Shown: positions 8,581 through 16,568, counted from the first letter of the stretch. The stretch is DNA of 64,000 nucleotides from Phocaeicola sp. (GCA_022764505.1 JALEQJ010000018.1:1-64000); one strand, 5' to 3'. Notes: generated by a model from the letters alone, not told the origin. Translations and numbers: made by a program.

Positions 8581-9936
8581 ATGAAACTTCTTCATAAAAT
8601 AGGAATGGCGTTATTGACCGTTTTGACTTTTACTGCTTGCGAAAAGACTTACGATGCTCCTCCTCTCAATGAACCTACTTACACAGGCGCACCTGCTAAT
8701 GTTACCATCGCACAGCTTAGAAAACAATATCCGGCTACTGCCACTACACCACTTACCATAGACAAAGACTTGATCTTGAAAGCCTATGTCTCTGCAGAAG
8801 ATCAATCCGGAAATATCTACAAGAAAATCTTTATACAAGATGAAACAGGTGGTTTGGAAATAGAAGTAGATCAAACCAATATATTTAATCATTACCGTGT
8901 AGGGCAAGAGGTATATATCCTGTTGAAGGGCTTATCCGTCTCTGTATATGGAGATGAACCACAGCTCGGACACCCGCAAGGTACCAACTTCCGTATTCCT
9001 TGGGATATATTCCGTAGCAAATGTATTGCCAATGGTTGGGCTAATGCTGCCAATGTCGCTCCTATCGTAATAGAAGACATCAGTCTGGTAAATGCCGATG
9101 TGGAAAAATACAAGTTTATGCTCGTAACACTGAAAGGTGTGCGTTTCCAAAATGGCGGTAAAGCTCCTTATGCACCTACTACAGGTTATGGACAGGAAAC
9201 ACTTACAGATGCTAAGGGAAACAGTATCGTGGTGCGTACCAGCAACTATTCCGATTTCGCTTCGCAAATGCTTCCTAAAGGTAAAGGCGAAGTAACCGGT
9301 ATCTTGGGACGTTTCCGTGGTGCTTGGCAATTTACACTTCGTTCTATCAATGATGTGGCGAACTTTGATGGTTCTGATGCTGTAGATAAACCGGTAGAAG
9401 AGCCTACTACTATCGTGGTATTTAGCGAAAACTTCGGTACGCCGGAGAAAACAGGCACCCAATGGCCTCTCTTCGCAAAATATACTAAATTTGAAAATTA
9501 CGGGAAAGTAAAATTCACAGCTACAGGTGAACCTTCTGTACGTGTGGTAAGTGGACATACCAATGTTTGGTTTCCCAAAGAAGCAGATGCCAGTGTTACT
9601 ATTTCCGAAATACCGTCTACTATTAAAACAGCCACTTTAGAATTTGCTTTGGGAGCTAATGTCTATAATGCAGGCGAAACACAAGATCTGAACGCATTCG
9701 CAATAAGCGTGAATGGTAAAGCCGTAGATTTCGGGTCTAAAGTGGTAACCGGAGACAAGAAAGAAGGAAATACTCCTTTCTCTTTCAAAGTAGAAAATGT
9801 AGCATTGCAAGAAAAGAATACCATAGTTTTCTCTGTACCTACAGACAAAAACTCATTCGGTATGCGTTTGTTTAGCGTAAAACTTACCGGTACAGGTACA
9901 GCAGGTAATACCATCACTCCTAAACCCACCAACTAA
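8581..9936 (+). CDS. DUF5689 (OB-fold-like) lipoprotein
   Basis: The signal peptide ends in Thr-Phe-Thr-Ala-Cys, giving a lipoprotein of 451 residues. The first half carries the DUF5689 pattern: Thr-Ile-Ala-Gln-Leu-Arg, Val-Ser-Ala-Glu-Asp-Gln-Ser-Gly-Asn-Ile-Tyr-Lys, Phe-Ile-Gln-Asp-Glu-Thr-Gly-Gly-Leu and Val-Gly-Gln-Glu-Val-Tyr. This resembles OB folds that often accompany secreted nucleases in Bacteroidota. The second half (about 275-445) is a separate beta-rich module resembling choice-of-anchor or carbohydrate-binding domains. It is encoded between the TonB receptor and an EEP nuclease with gaps of 29 and 12 bases. It may serve as the substrate-binding lipoprotein that a SusD protein would provide in a glycan system; this is inference. 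Confidence 0.8.
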   Translation: MKLLHKIGMALLTVLTFTACEKTYDAPPLNEPTYTGAPANVTIAQLRKQYPATATTPLTIDKDLILKAYVSAEDQSGNIYKKIFIQDETGGLEIEVDQTNIFNHYRVGQEVYILLKGLSVSVYGDEPQLGHPQGTNFRIPWDIFRSKCIANGWANAANVAPIVIEDISLVNADVEKYKFMLVTLKGVRFQNGGKAPYAPTTGYGQETLTDAKGNSIVVRTSNYSDFASQMLPKGKGEVTGILGRFRGAWQFTLRSINDVANFDGSDAVDKPVEEPTTIVVFSENFGTPEKTGTQWPLFAKYTKFENYGKVKFTATGEPSVRVVSGHTNVWFPKEADASVTISEIPSTIKTATLEFALGANVYNAGETQDLNAFAISVNGKAVDFGSKVVTGDKKEGNTPFSFKVENVALQEKNTIVFSVPTDKNSFGMRLFSVKLTGTGTAGNTITPKPTN

Positions 9937-9948
9937 TCTGTTTAGCTT

Positions 9949-10989
9949 ATGAAAATACTCAGTACACTATTTGCTTGTTTGGTGCTGTGGGCAAATACCA
10001 CAGGGGCATGTGCACAAAAGAAATTGGGCGTATATGCAGCTGGTTTCTACAATGTGGAAAACCTTTGGGACGCAGAAGACGATCCTAATAATACGGGCGA
10101 TGATGATTTTACCCCTAAAGGGCGTTATCAGTGGACGCAAGATAAATACGAACAGAAGCTGATGAATATAGCTGTAGTGCTTTCTCAACTGGGTAAGGAC
10201 TATTGTCCTGCGGGTGCAGCCCTCATCGGAATAGGAGAGATAGAAAATAGAAAAGTACTGGAAGATCTTGTGAAGACAGGACCTTTGCGCTCTATGGGTT
10301 ACGAAATAGTACATTTTGAATCTCCGGACTATAGAGGTATAGATGTAGCGGCACTGTACAATCCGCGTCTTTTCACTTTAGAAAAAGCACAAGTCTATCC
10401 GTATAAAAATCCGGCGGATCCACGCTTCCGTACCAGAGATATTTTGTTGGTAAGTGGAAAATTGGCATCGGAACCTTTCCATATGATTGTATGCCACTGG
10501 CCCTCTCGTAGAGGCTCAAAATCTTCTCCTACTCGGGAGTTTGCCGCACAGATTACCAAGCATATCGTAGACTCTATACGCAATAGCAATGATGATGCCA
10601 AAGTTCTCATAGTAGGCGACTTGAACGATGACCCTTATAACAAAAGTGTAAGCAAAGTGTTGGGTGCAAAAAGAAAGATGGCAGATACTCCCAAAGAGGG
10701 CTTGCTCAATGCTACTTGGAAACTTTACGATGATGGCGTAGGTTCGCTTTGCTATCAAGGACAGTGGAATTTATTTGACCAGCATATTATTACAGGCAAT
10801 CTACTCGGGGCAGACAAACGTACACTCAAGTTTTGGAAAACAGAAGTCTTTATCCGTCCATTCTTGATACAGCAGGAAGGTAAATATAAAGGCTATCCGT
10901 TCCGTACTTTCGATGGTGATACCTTTAAGAGAGGATATAGTGATCACCTTCCTACAGTAAGTTATTTTGTAAAGATCATAGCAGACTAA
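9949..10989 (+). CDS. Secreted endonuclease/exonuclease/phosphatase (EEP) family nuclease
   Basis: The 346-residue protein begins with a signal peptide (Met-Lys-Ile-Leu to Gly-Ala-Cys-Ala-Gln). EEP active-site motifs follow in order: Phe-Tyr-Asn-Val-Glu-Asn-Leu-Trp near 30, the metal-binding Glu in Gly-Ile-Gly-Glu-Ile-Glu-Asn, Arg-Gly-Ile-Asp-Val-Ala, His-Trp-Pro-Ser-Arg, Val-Gly-Asp-Leu-Asn-Asp-Asp-Pro and the terminal Ser-Asp-His. This magnesium-dependent fold cleaves phosphodiesters in DNA, RNA or phospho-compounds. As the last gene of the TonB receptor operon it probably digests extracellular or periplasmic nucleic acid; an exact substrate cannot be read from sequence. Confidence 0.85.
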   Translation: MKILSTLFACLVLWANTTGACAQKKLGVYAAGFYNVENLWDAEDDPNNTGDDDFTPKGRYQWTQDKYEQKLMNIAVVLSQLGKDYCPAGAALIGIGEIENRKVLEDLVKTGPLRSMGYEIVHFESPDYRGIDVAALYNPRLFTLEKAQVYPYKNPADPRFRTRDILLVSGKLASEPFHMIVCHWPSRRGSKSSPTREFAAQITKHIVDSIRNSNDDAKVLIVGDLNDDPYNKSVSKVLGAKRKMADTPKEGLLNATWKLYDDGVGSLCYQGQWNLFDQHIITGNLLGADKRTLKFWKTEVFIRPFLIQQEGKYKGYPFRTFDGDTFKRGYSDHLPTVSYFVKIIAD

Positions 10990-11028
10990 ATAGGCATTGT
11001 TTTAGCAATCCTTATCTTGTGAGTATAG

Positions 11029-11068
11029 AAACTGTGTCTTTCCTAAAATGGACAGGCACAGTTTTTTT
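11029..11068 (+). terminator. Rho-independent terminator of the receptor/nuclease operon
   Basis: AAACTGTG and CACAGTTT form a stem around a loop of about 22 bases, followed by a T-run. It lies 40 bases after the EEP nuclease stop codon. Confidence 0.7.
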
Positions 11069-11210
11069 ATACTTGCTTGTGCCAGTCTACGCTTTGGGTA
11101 GAATTTATGGATAACGCATAAAAAGGTTATAAGCTTCCATACTCATACCCTTGAGGTTATCAATAAAAAAGAAGAGATACTGAATATGGAAAGACATAAA
11201 ATCATCGTAT

Positions 11211-11218
11211 TATATTTG
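11211..11218 (+). promoter_or_regulatory. -7 promoter element for the nuclease/phosphoesterase pair
   Basis: TATATTTG matches TAnnTTTG and lies 16 bases before the ATG at 11235, giving a very short leader. A clear -33 TTTG is not evident. Confidence 0.5.
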
Positions 11219-11234
11219 CTCAATAAGATAAATT

Positions 11235-12242
11235 ATGAAACACGCTGAATTTAAGGCAATGGCGAGACAATATCAAATAGATTTCAAGGTCAATGACCCG
11301 GAGATTAACATTGCCGCTGATAGATTTCCTATCCGTATTATTCGGAAGAACGGCAAGGAATATAAGATAGAGGTAAGAAGTTCGTTGAATTGGAAAGATT
11401 GCCGTGATGAGAATGGTCTCTATCGCATTTTCTTTAGCGGATTCCGAAAAGAGATAACGGAAGAGATTGACAAAGAAGCGTCTTTGACAAAAGGGCAAAT
11501 GGTTACAAATCTTTTGCGTAGCGAACATATTCCATACAACGTGTTTTTCCCTATGAGATATGACTTAAAGGGAACTGCCCGCTTGTTCAATCGTATTTTC
11601 GGAGAGGCACGAATCGCTACTATCAGCAAAATAAGCATAGAGTATAACCCGAAAGGTCTTGCCGATGGCACTTCCTTTGATGTTTACATAGAATATACAC
11701 CAATGAGAGCAAATTCTGGAAACAAGGGTGGTATTGGTATTGAAGTGAAATATACGGAAAAGGAATATCTTATCAAATATGGTACGAAGGAGTGGGAGGA
11801 AACACATAACGCTTCCGGTATTCATCTTGCCGACAATTATAGTAATCCAAGTAATGCTTGTGGTTGGTTCAAACCTGAGTTTATAGCAGATGTCCCTTTT
11901 GAGGACAAAGAAAACATAGCAGAACATGTGGCTGCTAATCGCTATCGTCAAATATGGCGCAACCATATTCTTGGCGCATCTATGATACTCGGGTTGAGTG
12001 AAAAACAAGAGGATAAACTTACTGAATTTACAAGTCTCACGATTTATCCCAAAGCCAACGGGCATTTTTCAACGGTCTGGAGCGAATACGAATCCAAACT
12101 GACACCTGCCGGATTGAAAACGTTCAAACACATCACATACGAAGAACTATTCCCTTTGATGCAAGAGTGTTTGAGTGAAGCAAACATTCCCAATCTCAAC
12201 GAATGGATAGATTACCTTAACAGACGATATATTATAAAATGA
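11235..12242 (+). CDS. PD-(D/E)XK nuclease, PGN_0703-like putative restriction endonuclease
   Basis: The 335-residue protein has no signal or membrane segment. The nuclease core is visible: Asp149 in Ser-Phe-Asp-Val-Tyr, then Gly-Gly-Ile-Gly-Ile-Glu170-Val-Lys172, matching the D-x20-E-x-K arrangement of PD-(D/E)XK enzymes. Overall length and surroundings resemble the PGN_0703-like family known from Porphyromonas. No DNA methyltransferase is nearby, so it is not a classical restriction-modification pair. It shares a 4-base ATGA overlap with a metallophosphoesterase gene, so the two are translated together. A defence role is plausible but unproven; a repair or housekeeping nuclease is the alternative. 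Confidence 0.75.
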   Translation: MKHAEFKAMARQYQIDFKVNDPEINIAADRFPIRIIRKNGKEYKIEVRSSLNWKDCRDENGLYRIFFSGFRKEITEEIDKEASLTKGQMVTNLLRSEHIPYNVFFPMRYDLKGTARLFNRIFGEARIATISKISIEYNPKGLADGTSFDVYIEYTPMRANSGNKGGIGIEVKYTEKEYLIKYGTKEWEETHNASGIHLADNYSNPSNACGWFKPEFIADVPFEDKENIAEHVAANRYRQIWRNHILGASMILGLSEKQEDKLTEFTSLTIYPKANGHFSTVWSEYESKLTPAGLKTFKHITYEELFPLMQECLSEANIPNLNEWIDYLNRRYIIK

Positions 12243-12832
12243 AAATTTTGCATCTTTCAGACACCCACGCTTGCCATCATCGTTTATACGACTTGCCCGA
12301 AGCTGATATCTTGGTTCATTCGGGCGATTTCACTATGACAGGAAGCGAAAATGAAGCTCTTGACTTCTTGAATTGGTTTTGCGACCTCTCATATCCACAC
12401 AAGATATTTATCTGTGGCAACCATGATGACTGTTTGTATGGGGCAGACATCAATGGTCTAGATCACAATGTCCATTATTTATGCAATTCCGGGATAGAAA
12501 TTGAAGGCTTGAAGTTCTATGGTGTACCTATGTTTATGAAAGATTGCATCAGCAACAGGCAAAACCGGAATTATGCTAAGATTCCGTCCGATACAGATGT
12601 CTTGATAACGCATTGTCCTGCATACGGCATATTAGACTTTGACGATAACATAAACTACGGCTCAGAAGAATTGTTACAACGGATAGCACAGATAAATCCA
12701 CGACTACACTTGTTTGGGCATATCCATATACAGCATGGACTGATTCATAATGGCTCAACCATATTTTCTAATGGTGCCATTATGAACGTAGATTATTCTT
12801 CACTCAATAATGCAAATCTAATAGAGATATAA
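12239..12832 (+). CDS. Calcineurin-like metallophosphoesterase
   Basis: The 197-residue protein shows the full dinuclear metal site of the calcineurin-like superfamily: Asp8-x-His10 in Ser-Asp-Thr-His, Asp30 in His-Ser-Gly-Asp, Asn61-His62 in Gly-Asn-His-Asp, His125 in Thr-His-Cys-Pro and the Gly-His161-Ile-His163 motif. The compact size resembles the MPPED2-type (239FB) subgroup, which hydrolyses phosphodiesters or cyclic nucleotides. Its start codon overlaps the stop of the PD-(D/E)XK gene (ATGA), so the two products probably act in one pathway. Nothing in the sequence shows whether the substrate is a nucleic-acid end, a nucleotide signal or something else. Confidence 0.85.
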   Translation: MKILHLSDTHACHHRLYDLPEADILVHSGDFTMTGSENEALDFLNWFCDLSYPHKIFICGNHDDCLYGADINGLDHNVHYLCNSGIEIEGLKFYGVPMFMKDCISNRQNRNYAKIPSDTDVLITHCPAYGILDFDDNINYGSEELLQRIAQINPRLHLFGHIHIQHGLIHNGSTIFSNGAIMNVDYSSLNNANLIEI

Positions 12833-13170
12833 CTTTTCCTTATCTTAAAACAGTTCCAATCCGCAACTTTACTGCGGAAGTAGGAGGTTCATATAAAAGG
12901 ACTTATACAGAATCGTTTCCGCCTTCAAGAAGCGGTGGATCTAATTCACCTTATTCTCTATCTATATTCCCTACTATGGTTTATATAAACTCCGATGGAA
13001 GTTTACAAGAACTTTAGTGGAAGTTTGTATCAACTAAGGTGCGGTATAAAATTTCGGAAAGCTCTGTTTAAGATGGTATTATACTGCTATCAGTATAGCA
13101 AAAGTATTTACCCGTATGTAAAAATAGAGATGATGTATCTTATTGTCTTTGGATTATAGAACCGAAAGGG
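12833..13170. other. Intergenic region with remnant of a dispersed repeat
   Basis: No gene is seen. Small hairpins occur (CCGCA/TGCGG near 12861-12878; CCGC/GCGG near 12930-12944). Bases about 12965-13050 hold a diverged piece of the repeat found at 32,572, 41,403 and 52,846, recognisable by GGTTTATATAAACT followed by two GGAAGTTT units. Confidence 0.5.
12965..13050. repeat. Diverged fragment of the dispersed intergenic repeat
   Basis: Contains ACTATGGTTTATATAAAC, GATGGAAGTTTAC and AGTGGAAGTTTGTAT. These match the tandem TTTATATAAAC/GGAAGTTTA section of the three large repeat copies elsewhere in the window, but with several substitutions and the surrounding parts missing. Confidence 0.55.
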
Positions 13171-13173
13171 CAT

Positions 13174-13236
13174 AAAAAAAGGAGTACCGCTGTACTCCAA
13201 CCTTTGTTAACCTTAAATCTAATACTATGAAAAACA
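13174..13236 (-). ncRNA. Candidate small RNA (Bacteroidales-1-like) with own promoter and terminator
   Basis: On the minus strand a complete promoter (13242-13272) is followed about 6 bases later by a roughly 60-base transcript. It contains an AT-rich body, the segment TTAGATTTAAGGTTAACAAA, and a perfect 7-bp terminator hairpin GGAGTAC/GTACTCC (13181-13198) with a T-run. Promoter type, length and terminator match the description of the Bacteroidales-1 RNA motif. I assign that name only tentatively, because I recall the class rather than an alignment. No ORF of useful length lies within. Start and end are estimated. Confidence 0.55.
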
Positions 13237-13241
13237 CAGTA

Positions 13242-13272
13242 CAAAGGTAGGGTACTTTGGGTTATCTCCAAA
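13242..13272 (-). promoter_or_regulatory. Complete Bacteroidota promoter for the small RNA
   Basis: Read on the minus strand, TTTG (13269-13272) is followed by 19 bases and TACCTTTG (13242-13249). This is the -33 TTTG / N19-21 / -7 TAnnTTTG architecture of the Bacteroidota housekeeping sigma factor, one of the best matches in the window. Confidence 0.7.
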
Positions 13273-13486
13273 CAATTTGGAGAAAAATCGCTGTTTTATA
13301 ACAAAGTTTCATAGAATAGAGGCGTTTTATGAAATTATTTTACTTTTGTTTAGATGATGCAGGCTCTCTTTTAATAACTGTAAGCTTGATAACTGGTTTG
13401 TTTCTTGCTTGAAACCACGTAAATGCAAAAGTTTTTGTTCTTGGGAATTTAACCACTTTATATTTCGTAAGATAGCGTGAAATACC

Positions 13487-13494
13487 TACTTTTG
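13487..13494 (+). promoter_or_regulatory. -7 promoter element for the polyprenyl synthase
   Basis: TACTTTTG fits TAnnTTTG and lies 19 bases before the start codon at 13514. A degenerate TTTCG about 20 bases upstream may be the -33 element. Confidence 0.5.
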
Positions 13495-13513
13495 CCTACG
13501 CAGATAAAGACGT

Positions 13514-14488
13514 ATGGACGAAAGAAGAAAGATCTTATTACCCATAGAAGCGCATTTGGAGAAAGCTAAACAGCTTTTTGATGCCTCATTGATAAGCGAT
13601 AATGCTATGGTACAGTTGCTGTTAGAACATGTAAAACAGCAGACGGGAAAAATGATGCGTCCTATTTTGACTTTACTTACAGCTCGTCTTTTCGGAGAAC
13701 CTACAGAGGCTACTTATCATGCCGCCCTCGCATTGGAGCTGTTGCACACTGCCAGCTTGGTACACGATGATGTGGTGGACGAGAGCGATAAAAGGCGAGG
13801 ACAGCCCGCCTTGCACGTGAAGTTCAATAATAAATATGCGGTGCTTACGGGGGACTTCTTGTTGGGACTAAGTTTACAGCATGCTGCTATGACACAAGAT
13901 GTAGAAATAGTGAACATAGTAGGAGGACTCGGGAAAGACTTGGCGGCAGGAGAGATTATTCAGCTTGAAAATACACAGAACAAGACTTTTACAGAAGATG
14001 TGTATTATGATATACTGAAGAAAAAAACAGCAGCTTTGTTTGTCGTTGCTACGCATGCAGGTGCTCGTTCGGTGCGTGCCGCTGCAGAAGATATAACTCG
14101 TGTGAACAGATTTTCCGAAATGCTGGGTATAGCATTCCAAATTCGTGATGATATCTTTGATTATTCGGACAGTGCGGAAATAGGTAAGCCTACAGGCAAT
14201 GATATGCACGAGGGAAAGCTTACACTTCCGGCACTTTATTATATCAATAGCAGTACAGATCCGGCTGTGAAAGAGATGGCTTACAAAATACGTTCCAAAG
14301 TAGCTACAGCTACGGAAATAGCAGATTTTGTGGCACAGGTAAAGCAGGCAGGAGGGATTGCTTATGCAGAGCAAACCATGCAGAAATTCAGAAAGGACGC
14401 TATAGAGGCTCTCTCACCCTATACTACACACGAAGTATATCCTGCACTGATAGCTTACTTGGATTACACTATCGGTAGGACGAAGTAA
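13514..14488 (+). CDS. ispB: Trans-polyprenyl diphosphate synthase (octaprenyl type)
   Basis: This 324-residue enzyme condenses isopentenyl diphosphate units onto an allylic primer to build the polyprenyl tail of menaquinone. Both aspartate-rich motifs are present: the first in Leu-Val-His-Asp-Asp-Val-Val-Asp-Glu with the following basic Arg-Arg-Gly-Gln, the second in Gln-Ile-Arg-Asp-Asp-Ile-Phe-Asp-Tyr. Length and motifs fit long-chain E-type synthases, and Bacteroidales use menaquinone, so a quinone side-chain role is likely; the chain length cannot be read directly. It is encoded alone with its own promoter box. Confidence 0.85.
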   Translation: MDERRKILLPIEAHLEKAKQLFDASLISDNAMVQLLLEHVKQQTGKMMRPILTLLTARLFGEPTEATYHAALALELLHTASLVHDDVVDESDKRRGQPALHVKFNNKYAVLTGDFLLGLSLQHAAMTQDVEIVNIVGGLGKDLAAGEIIQLENTQNKTFTEDVYYDILKKKTAALFVVATHAGARSVRAAAEDITRVNRFSEMLGIAFQIRDDIFDYSDSAEIGKPTGNDMHEGKLTLPALYYINSSTDPAVKEMAYKIRSKVATATEIADFVAQVKQAGGIAYAEQTMQKFRKDAIEALSPYTTHEVYPALIAYLDYTIGRTK

Positions 14489-14947
14489 TCTTTTGTATAG
14501 AGAGATTATTTAGAGGATAAGTTTATAGTAAAAACTTCAAAGCTGATAATGTCTCATAAGTATAGCTGCCATACATAATGTTTTTTGCATCACCGAATGT
14601 TTTTCTTATGGCTTCCATATCTGTTCTCTCAAAACGCATTTTATCATAGATGCTGCGGTATCCAATAGCAGACAGAGCCTAAAATAAACCCATAGCGAAA
14701 AAGTAAATTTGGGCAAAGCGTAGCGAATTAGCTGGAAGAGCATTCGTTACGCTTTTTTTCTATGGGACAGAGCTAACGAAATACCACCTCGAAGCCAAAC
14801 ATGGCAAGAGTTCAGTTACCACCTCTTTACTCCCGTAACGGGTGTATATTTCTTGCTAAATGGCTCTGTTTCTGTGATTTGCATAGTTTTTATAGCTGTC
14901 GGTAACTCTCTATAAACTAATTTTGTAACCCCCAAAAGGAGTGAGTT
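14489..14947. other. Intergenic region with degenerate coding fragment and nested inverted repeat
   Basis: On the minus strand an open stretch from 14678 to the TAA at 14523-14525 encodes about 51 residues in a plausible soluble composition (Tyr-Arg-Ser-Ile-Tyr-Asp-Lys-Met-Arg-Phe, later Tyr-Gly-Ser-Tyr-Thr-Tyr-Glu-Thr) but lacks a proper 5' end, suggesting a gene remnant of unknown kind. A nested inverted repeat follows. The region borders the mobile-element relic starting at 14948. Confidence 0.35.
14690..14766. repeat. Nested inverted repeat with terminator-like core
   Basis: The outer arms CCCATAG (14690-14696) and CTATGGG (14760-14766) enclose an inner stem, AAGCGTAGCGAAT against ATTCGTTACGCTT, followed by a T-run. 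The inner part alone would work as a rho-independent terminator. The outer arms make the structure unusually long and may mark an end of the neighbouring mobile relic. Confidence 0.55.
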
Positions 14948-15358
14948 ATGCGTAGTACATTCAAGGTATTATTTTACGTGAAGAAAGGTAGCGAGAAGCC
15001 GAACGGTAACCAGCCTTTGATGTGCCGTATCACGATGGACGGGAAGGGCAATATCTCCCTGCCGAGCGATATAGGTGCAACCGCCATGATCGAGCGAGAA
15101 ATCTGCGAACTGTTCGGGGTTATCGCCCCGACGGTTCGAGCAGGGATAAAGGCTCTCTGCAAAAGCGGAGTTTTGAAAGAGTACGGCATAAAACGCCTTA
15201 TCCGCCTGTCGGAGAGAAGTTACATCGAAGTTTACGACCTCGAAACGATAGCCGCCATCGCTTTCCGTGTTGAATCGTTCGGGGCGGCGAGAGTCCGCAG
15301 GGCATTATTAGAGAGGATTATACACGGGCGAAAAAAGAAATACAGACCGAGAAGCTGA
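14948..15358 (+). pseudogene. Chimeric ORF: tyrosine-integrase N-terminus joined to a mobile-element HTH protein
   Basis: The open frame encodes 136 residues in two parts. Residues 1-33 (Met-Arg-Ser-Thr-Phe-Lys-Val-Leu-Phe-Tyr-Val-Lys-Lys-Gly) are the arm-binding start of Bacteroidota tyrosine integrases. Residues about 34-121 match, as I recall it, a small HTH protein of Bacteroides conjugative/mobilisable elements (Glu-Ile-Cys-Glu-Leu-Phe-Gly-Val, then Phe-Gly-Ala-Ala-Arg-Val-Arg-Arg-Ala-Leu-Leu). The catalytic integrase domain is absent. The 3' end runs out of frame into a relaxase fragment at about 15312. Base composition is visibly richer in G+C than the chromosome around it. Whether the fused product is made is unknown. 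Confidence 0.65.
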
Positions 15359-15708
15359 AAGGGGTGGTAACCGTTACAGCCGCCAACATCGCCGAGAGTG
15401 TCGGTTCTCTTTTCGGCAGTAACAAGGTCAAGAGATTGGAAAGGGAGAACACCTCCCTGTATAGGGAGATAGCCGACCACGAGGAAACCATCGAAGCCCT
15501 GCAAGACAGAATACAGACCATGCAGACCGACCATAACCGACAACTGTCGGATATGCAAAAGAAGCACCGAAAGGAAATGACGGACAAAGAAACAAGACAC
15601 AAAGAGGAAATATCGTTTCTGAAAACGGTAATCGCAAAGGAAAAGCAGAGGAATGAAGATATAACCGTTTTATCTTGCTGGAAAACAATAAAAAAGTGCC
15701 GTTTATGA
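15312..15708 (+). pseudogene. C-terminal coiled-coil fragment of a mobilisation relaxase (MobB/MobV-like)
   Basis: In a frame different from the preceding ORF, an open stretch begins near 15312 with Glu-Asp-Tyr-Thr-Arg-Ala-Lys-Lys-Glu and continues through Ala-Asn-Ile-Ala-Glu-Ser-Val-Gly-Ser-Leu-Phe-Gly-Ser-Asn-Lys-Val-Lys and a long Glu/Lys/Gln coiled coil. This is the C-terminal region I recognise from relaxases of Bacteroides mobilisable elements. The N-terminal relaxase domain with its catalytic residues is missing, and the last 20 or so codons look unrelated. It is a decayed piece of an integrative mobilisable element. Confidence 0.65.
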
Positions 15709-15730
15709 TGTCTTATGAATGGCACTTTTT
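15690..15730 (+). terminator. Rho-independent terminator after the mobile relic
   Basis: AAAAGTGCC and GGCACTTTT form a perfect stem around a loop of about 21 bases, with a T-run at the end. It overlaps the last codons of the relaxase fragment. Confidence 0.7.
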
Positions 15731-15836
15731 GTGTAGATTTGCAAATAAAAGTACATGGGGAACTGTGCTGGGTGCGTGATGAACAAAAGACTTTCGGAAA
15801 AATACACGTGAATACGGAACTATAAATCAAAGTAGT

Positions 15837-16568
15837 ATGAAACTTAAAACATTTATCATCATGGGATTTATCAGTACATCTTGTTTGGGTGGCTGCGCCC
15901 AACGCCCCGGTCCTTTGGGCGAAAAAACAATCAAGCTCGACGATTTCGATTTCTCTACCCCCATTACGGACATTTTTCCCGACCGCTATATAAGCACCGA
16001 GTGGGGAGAAAATTGGTATCGGATACCTTCCCCCTGCACTGAATACGGACATCTGTATCAAAAAGAAACCCGCACAAACTATGATGATGGCAATGCCTTT
16101 TGGATTACTTATAGCCAGCAGAGTTACTGCGATGCCGACGAGTTCCTGAGCATGTTCGGATATACGTTCAGCTCAGCCAATTTTGCCGTTACGCTCGACG
16201 GACGACGCATCGTCGCAGCTGGTGGCTGCAATCACGACCTCACACAGGAAGACTGCGACCGTTTCATCGCCTTTCTCACCAAGCGTTACGGAGAGTCTGA
16301 GCAGGGAGACGGAAAGTGGTTCCCCGTCCGCCTTTATAAATGGAGGCTGAAAGATCGGACGCTGACGTTTGCCATACACGAAACCGACGAGCACAATATC
16401 TTGAAGATCGAAAAAGTCTATCATGAAGAAGATAACACCCTCGAAATACGTGAAGGCAAGCGCAGAAACCGTACCGAAGGCTATTTCTTTGTGTTCGACG
16501 GTGAATGGTATGACCGCTTTGTCCGCACACAGAACATGGCAAGAGGCGATTTTGCCTTTACTTACTGA
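15837..16568 (+). CDS. Hypothetical lipoprotein in the mobile-relic region
   Basis: The 243-residue product begins with a lipoprotein signal (Met-Lys-Leu-Lys, hydrophobic stretch, Cys-Leu-Gly-Gly-Cys). I do not recognise the rest. It is rich in aromatic and acidic residues, has Cys residues near 100 and 125, a Gly-Gly-Cys-Asn-His segment, and a C-terminal Phe-Val-Phe-Asp-Gly-Glu-Trp-Tyr-Asp-Arg. Codon third positions favour G/C more than in genes after 17,248, in line with the relaxase and integrase fragments just upstream, so it probably arrived with the same element. The frame is intact. Confidence 0.65.
   Translation: MKLKTFIIMGFISTSCLGGCAQRPGPLGEKTIKLDDFDFSTPITDIFPDRYISTEWGENWYRIPSPCTEYGHLYQKETRTNYDDGNAFWITYSQQSYCDADEFLSMFGYTFSSANFAVTLDGRRIVAAGGCNHDLTQEDCDRFIAFLTKRYGESEQGDGKWFPVRLYKWRLKDRTLTFAIHETDEHNILKIEKVYHEEDNTLEIREGKRRNRTEGYFFVFDGEWYDRFVRTQNMARGDFAFTY

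Noticed and set aside
14948-15358. Intact small regulator gene
   Set aside because: The first 33 codons match integrase starts and the last part loses homology at the relaxase junction, so a chimeric relic is the better reading, though expression is not excluded.
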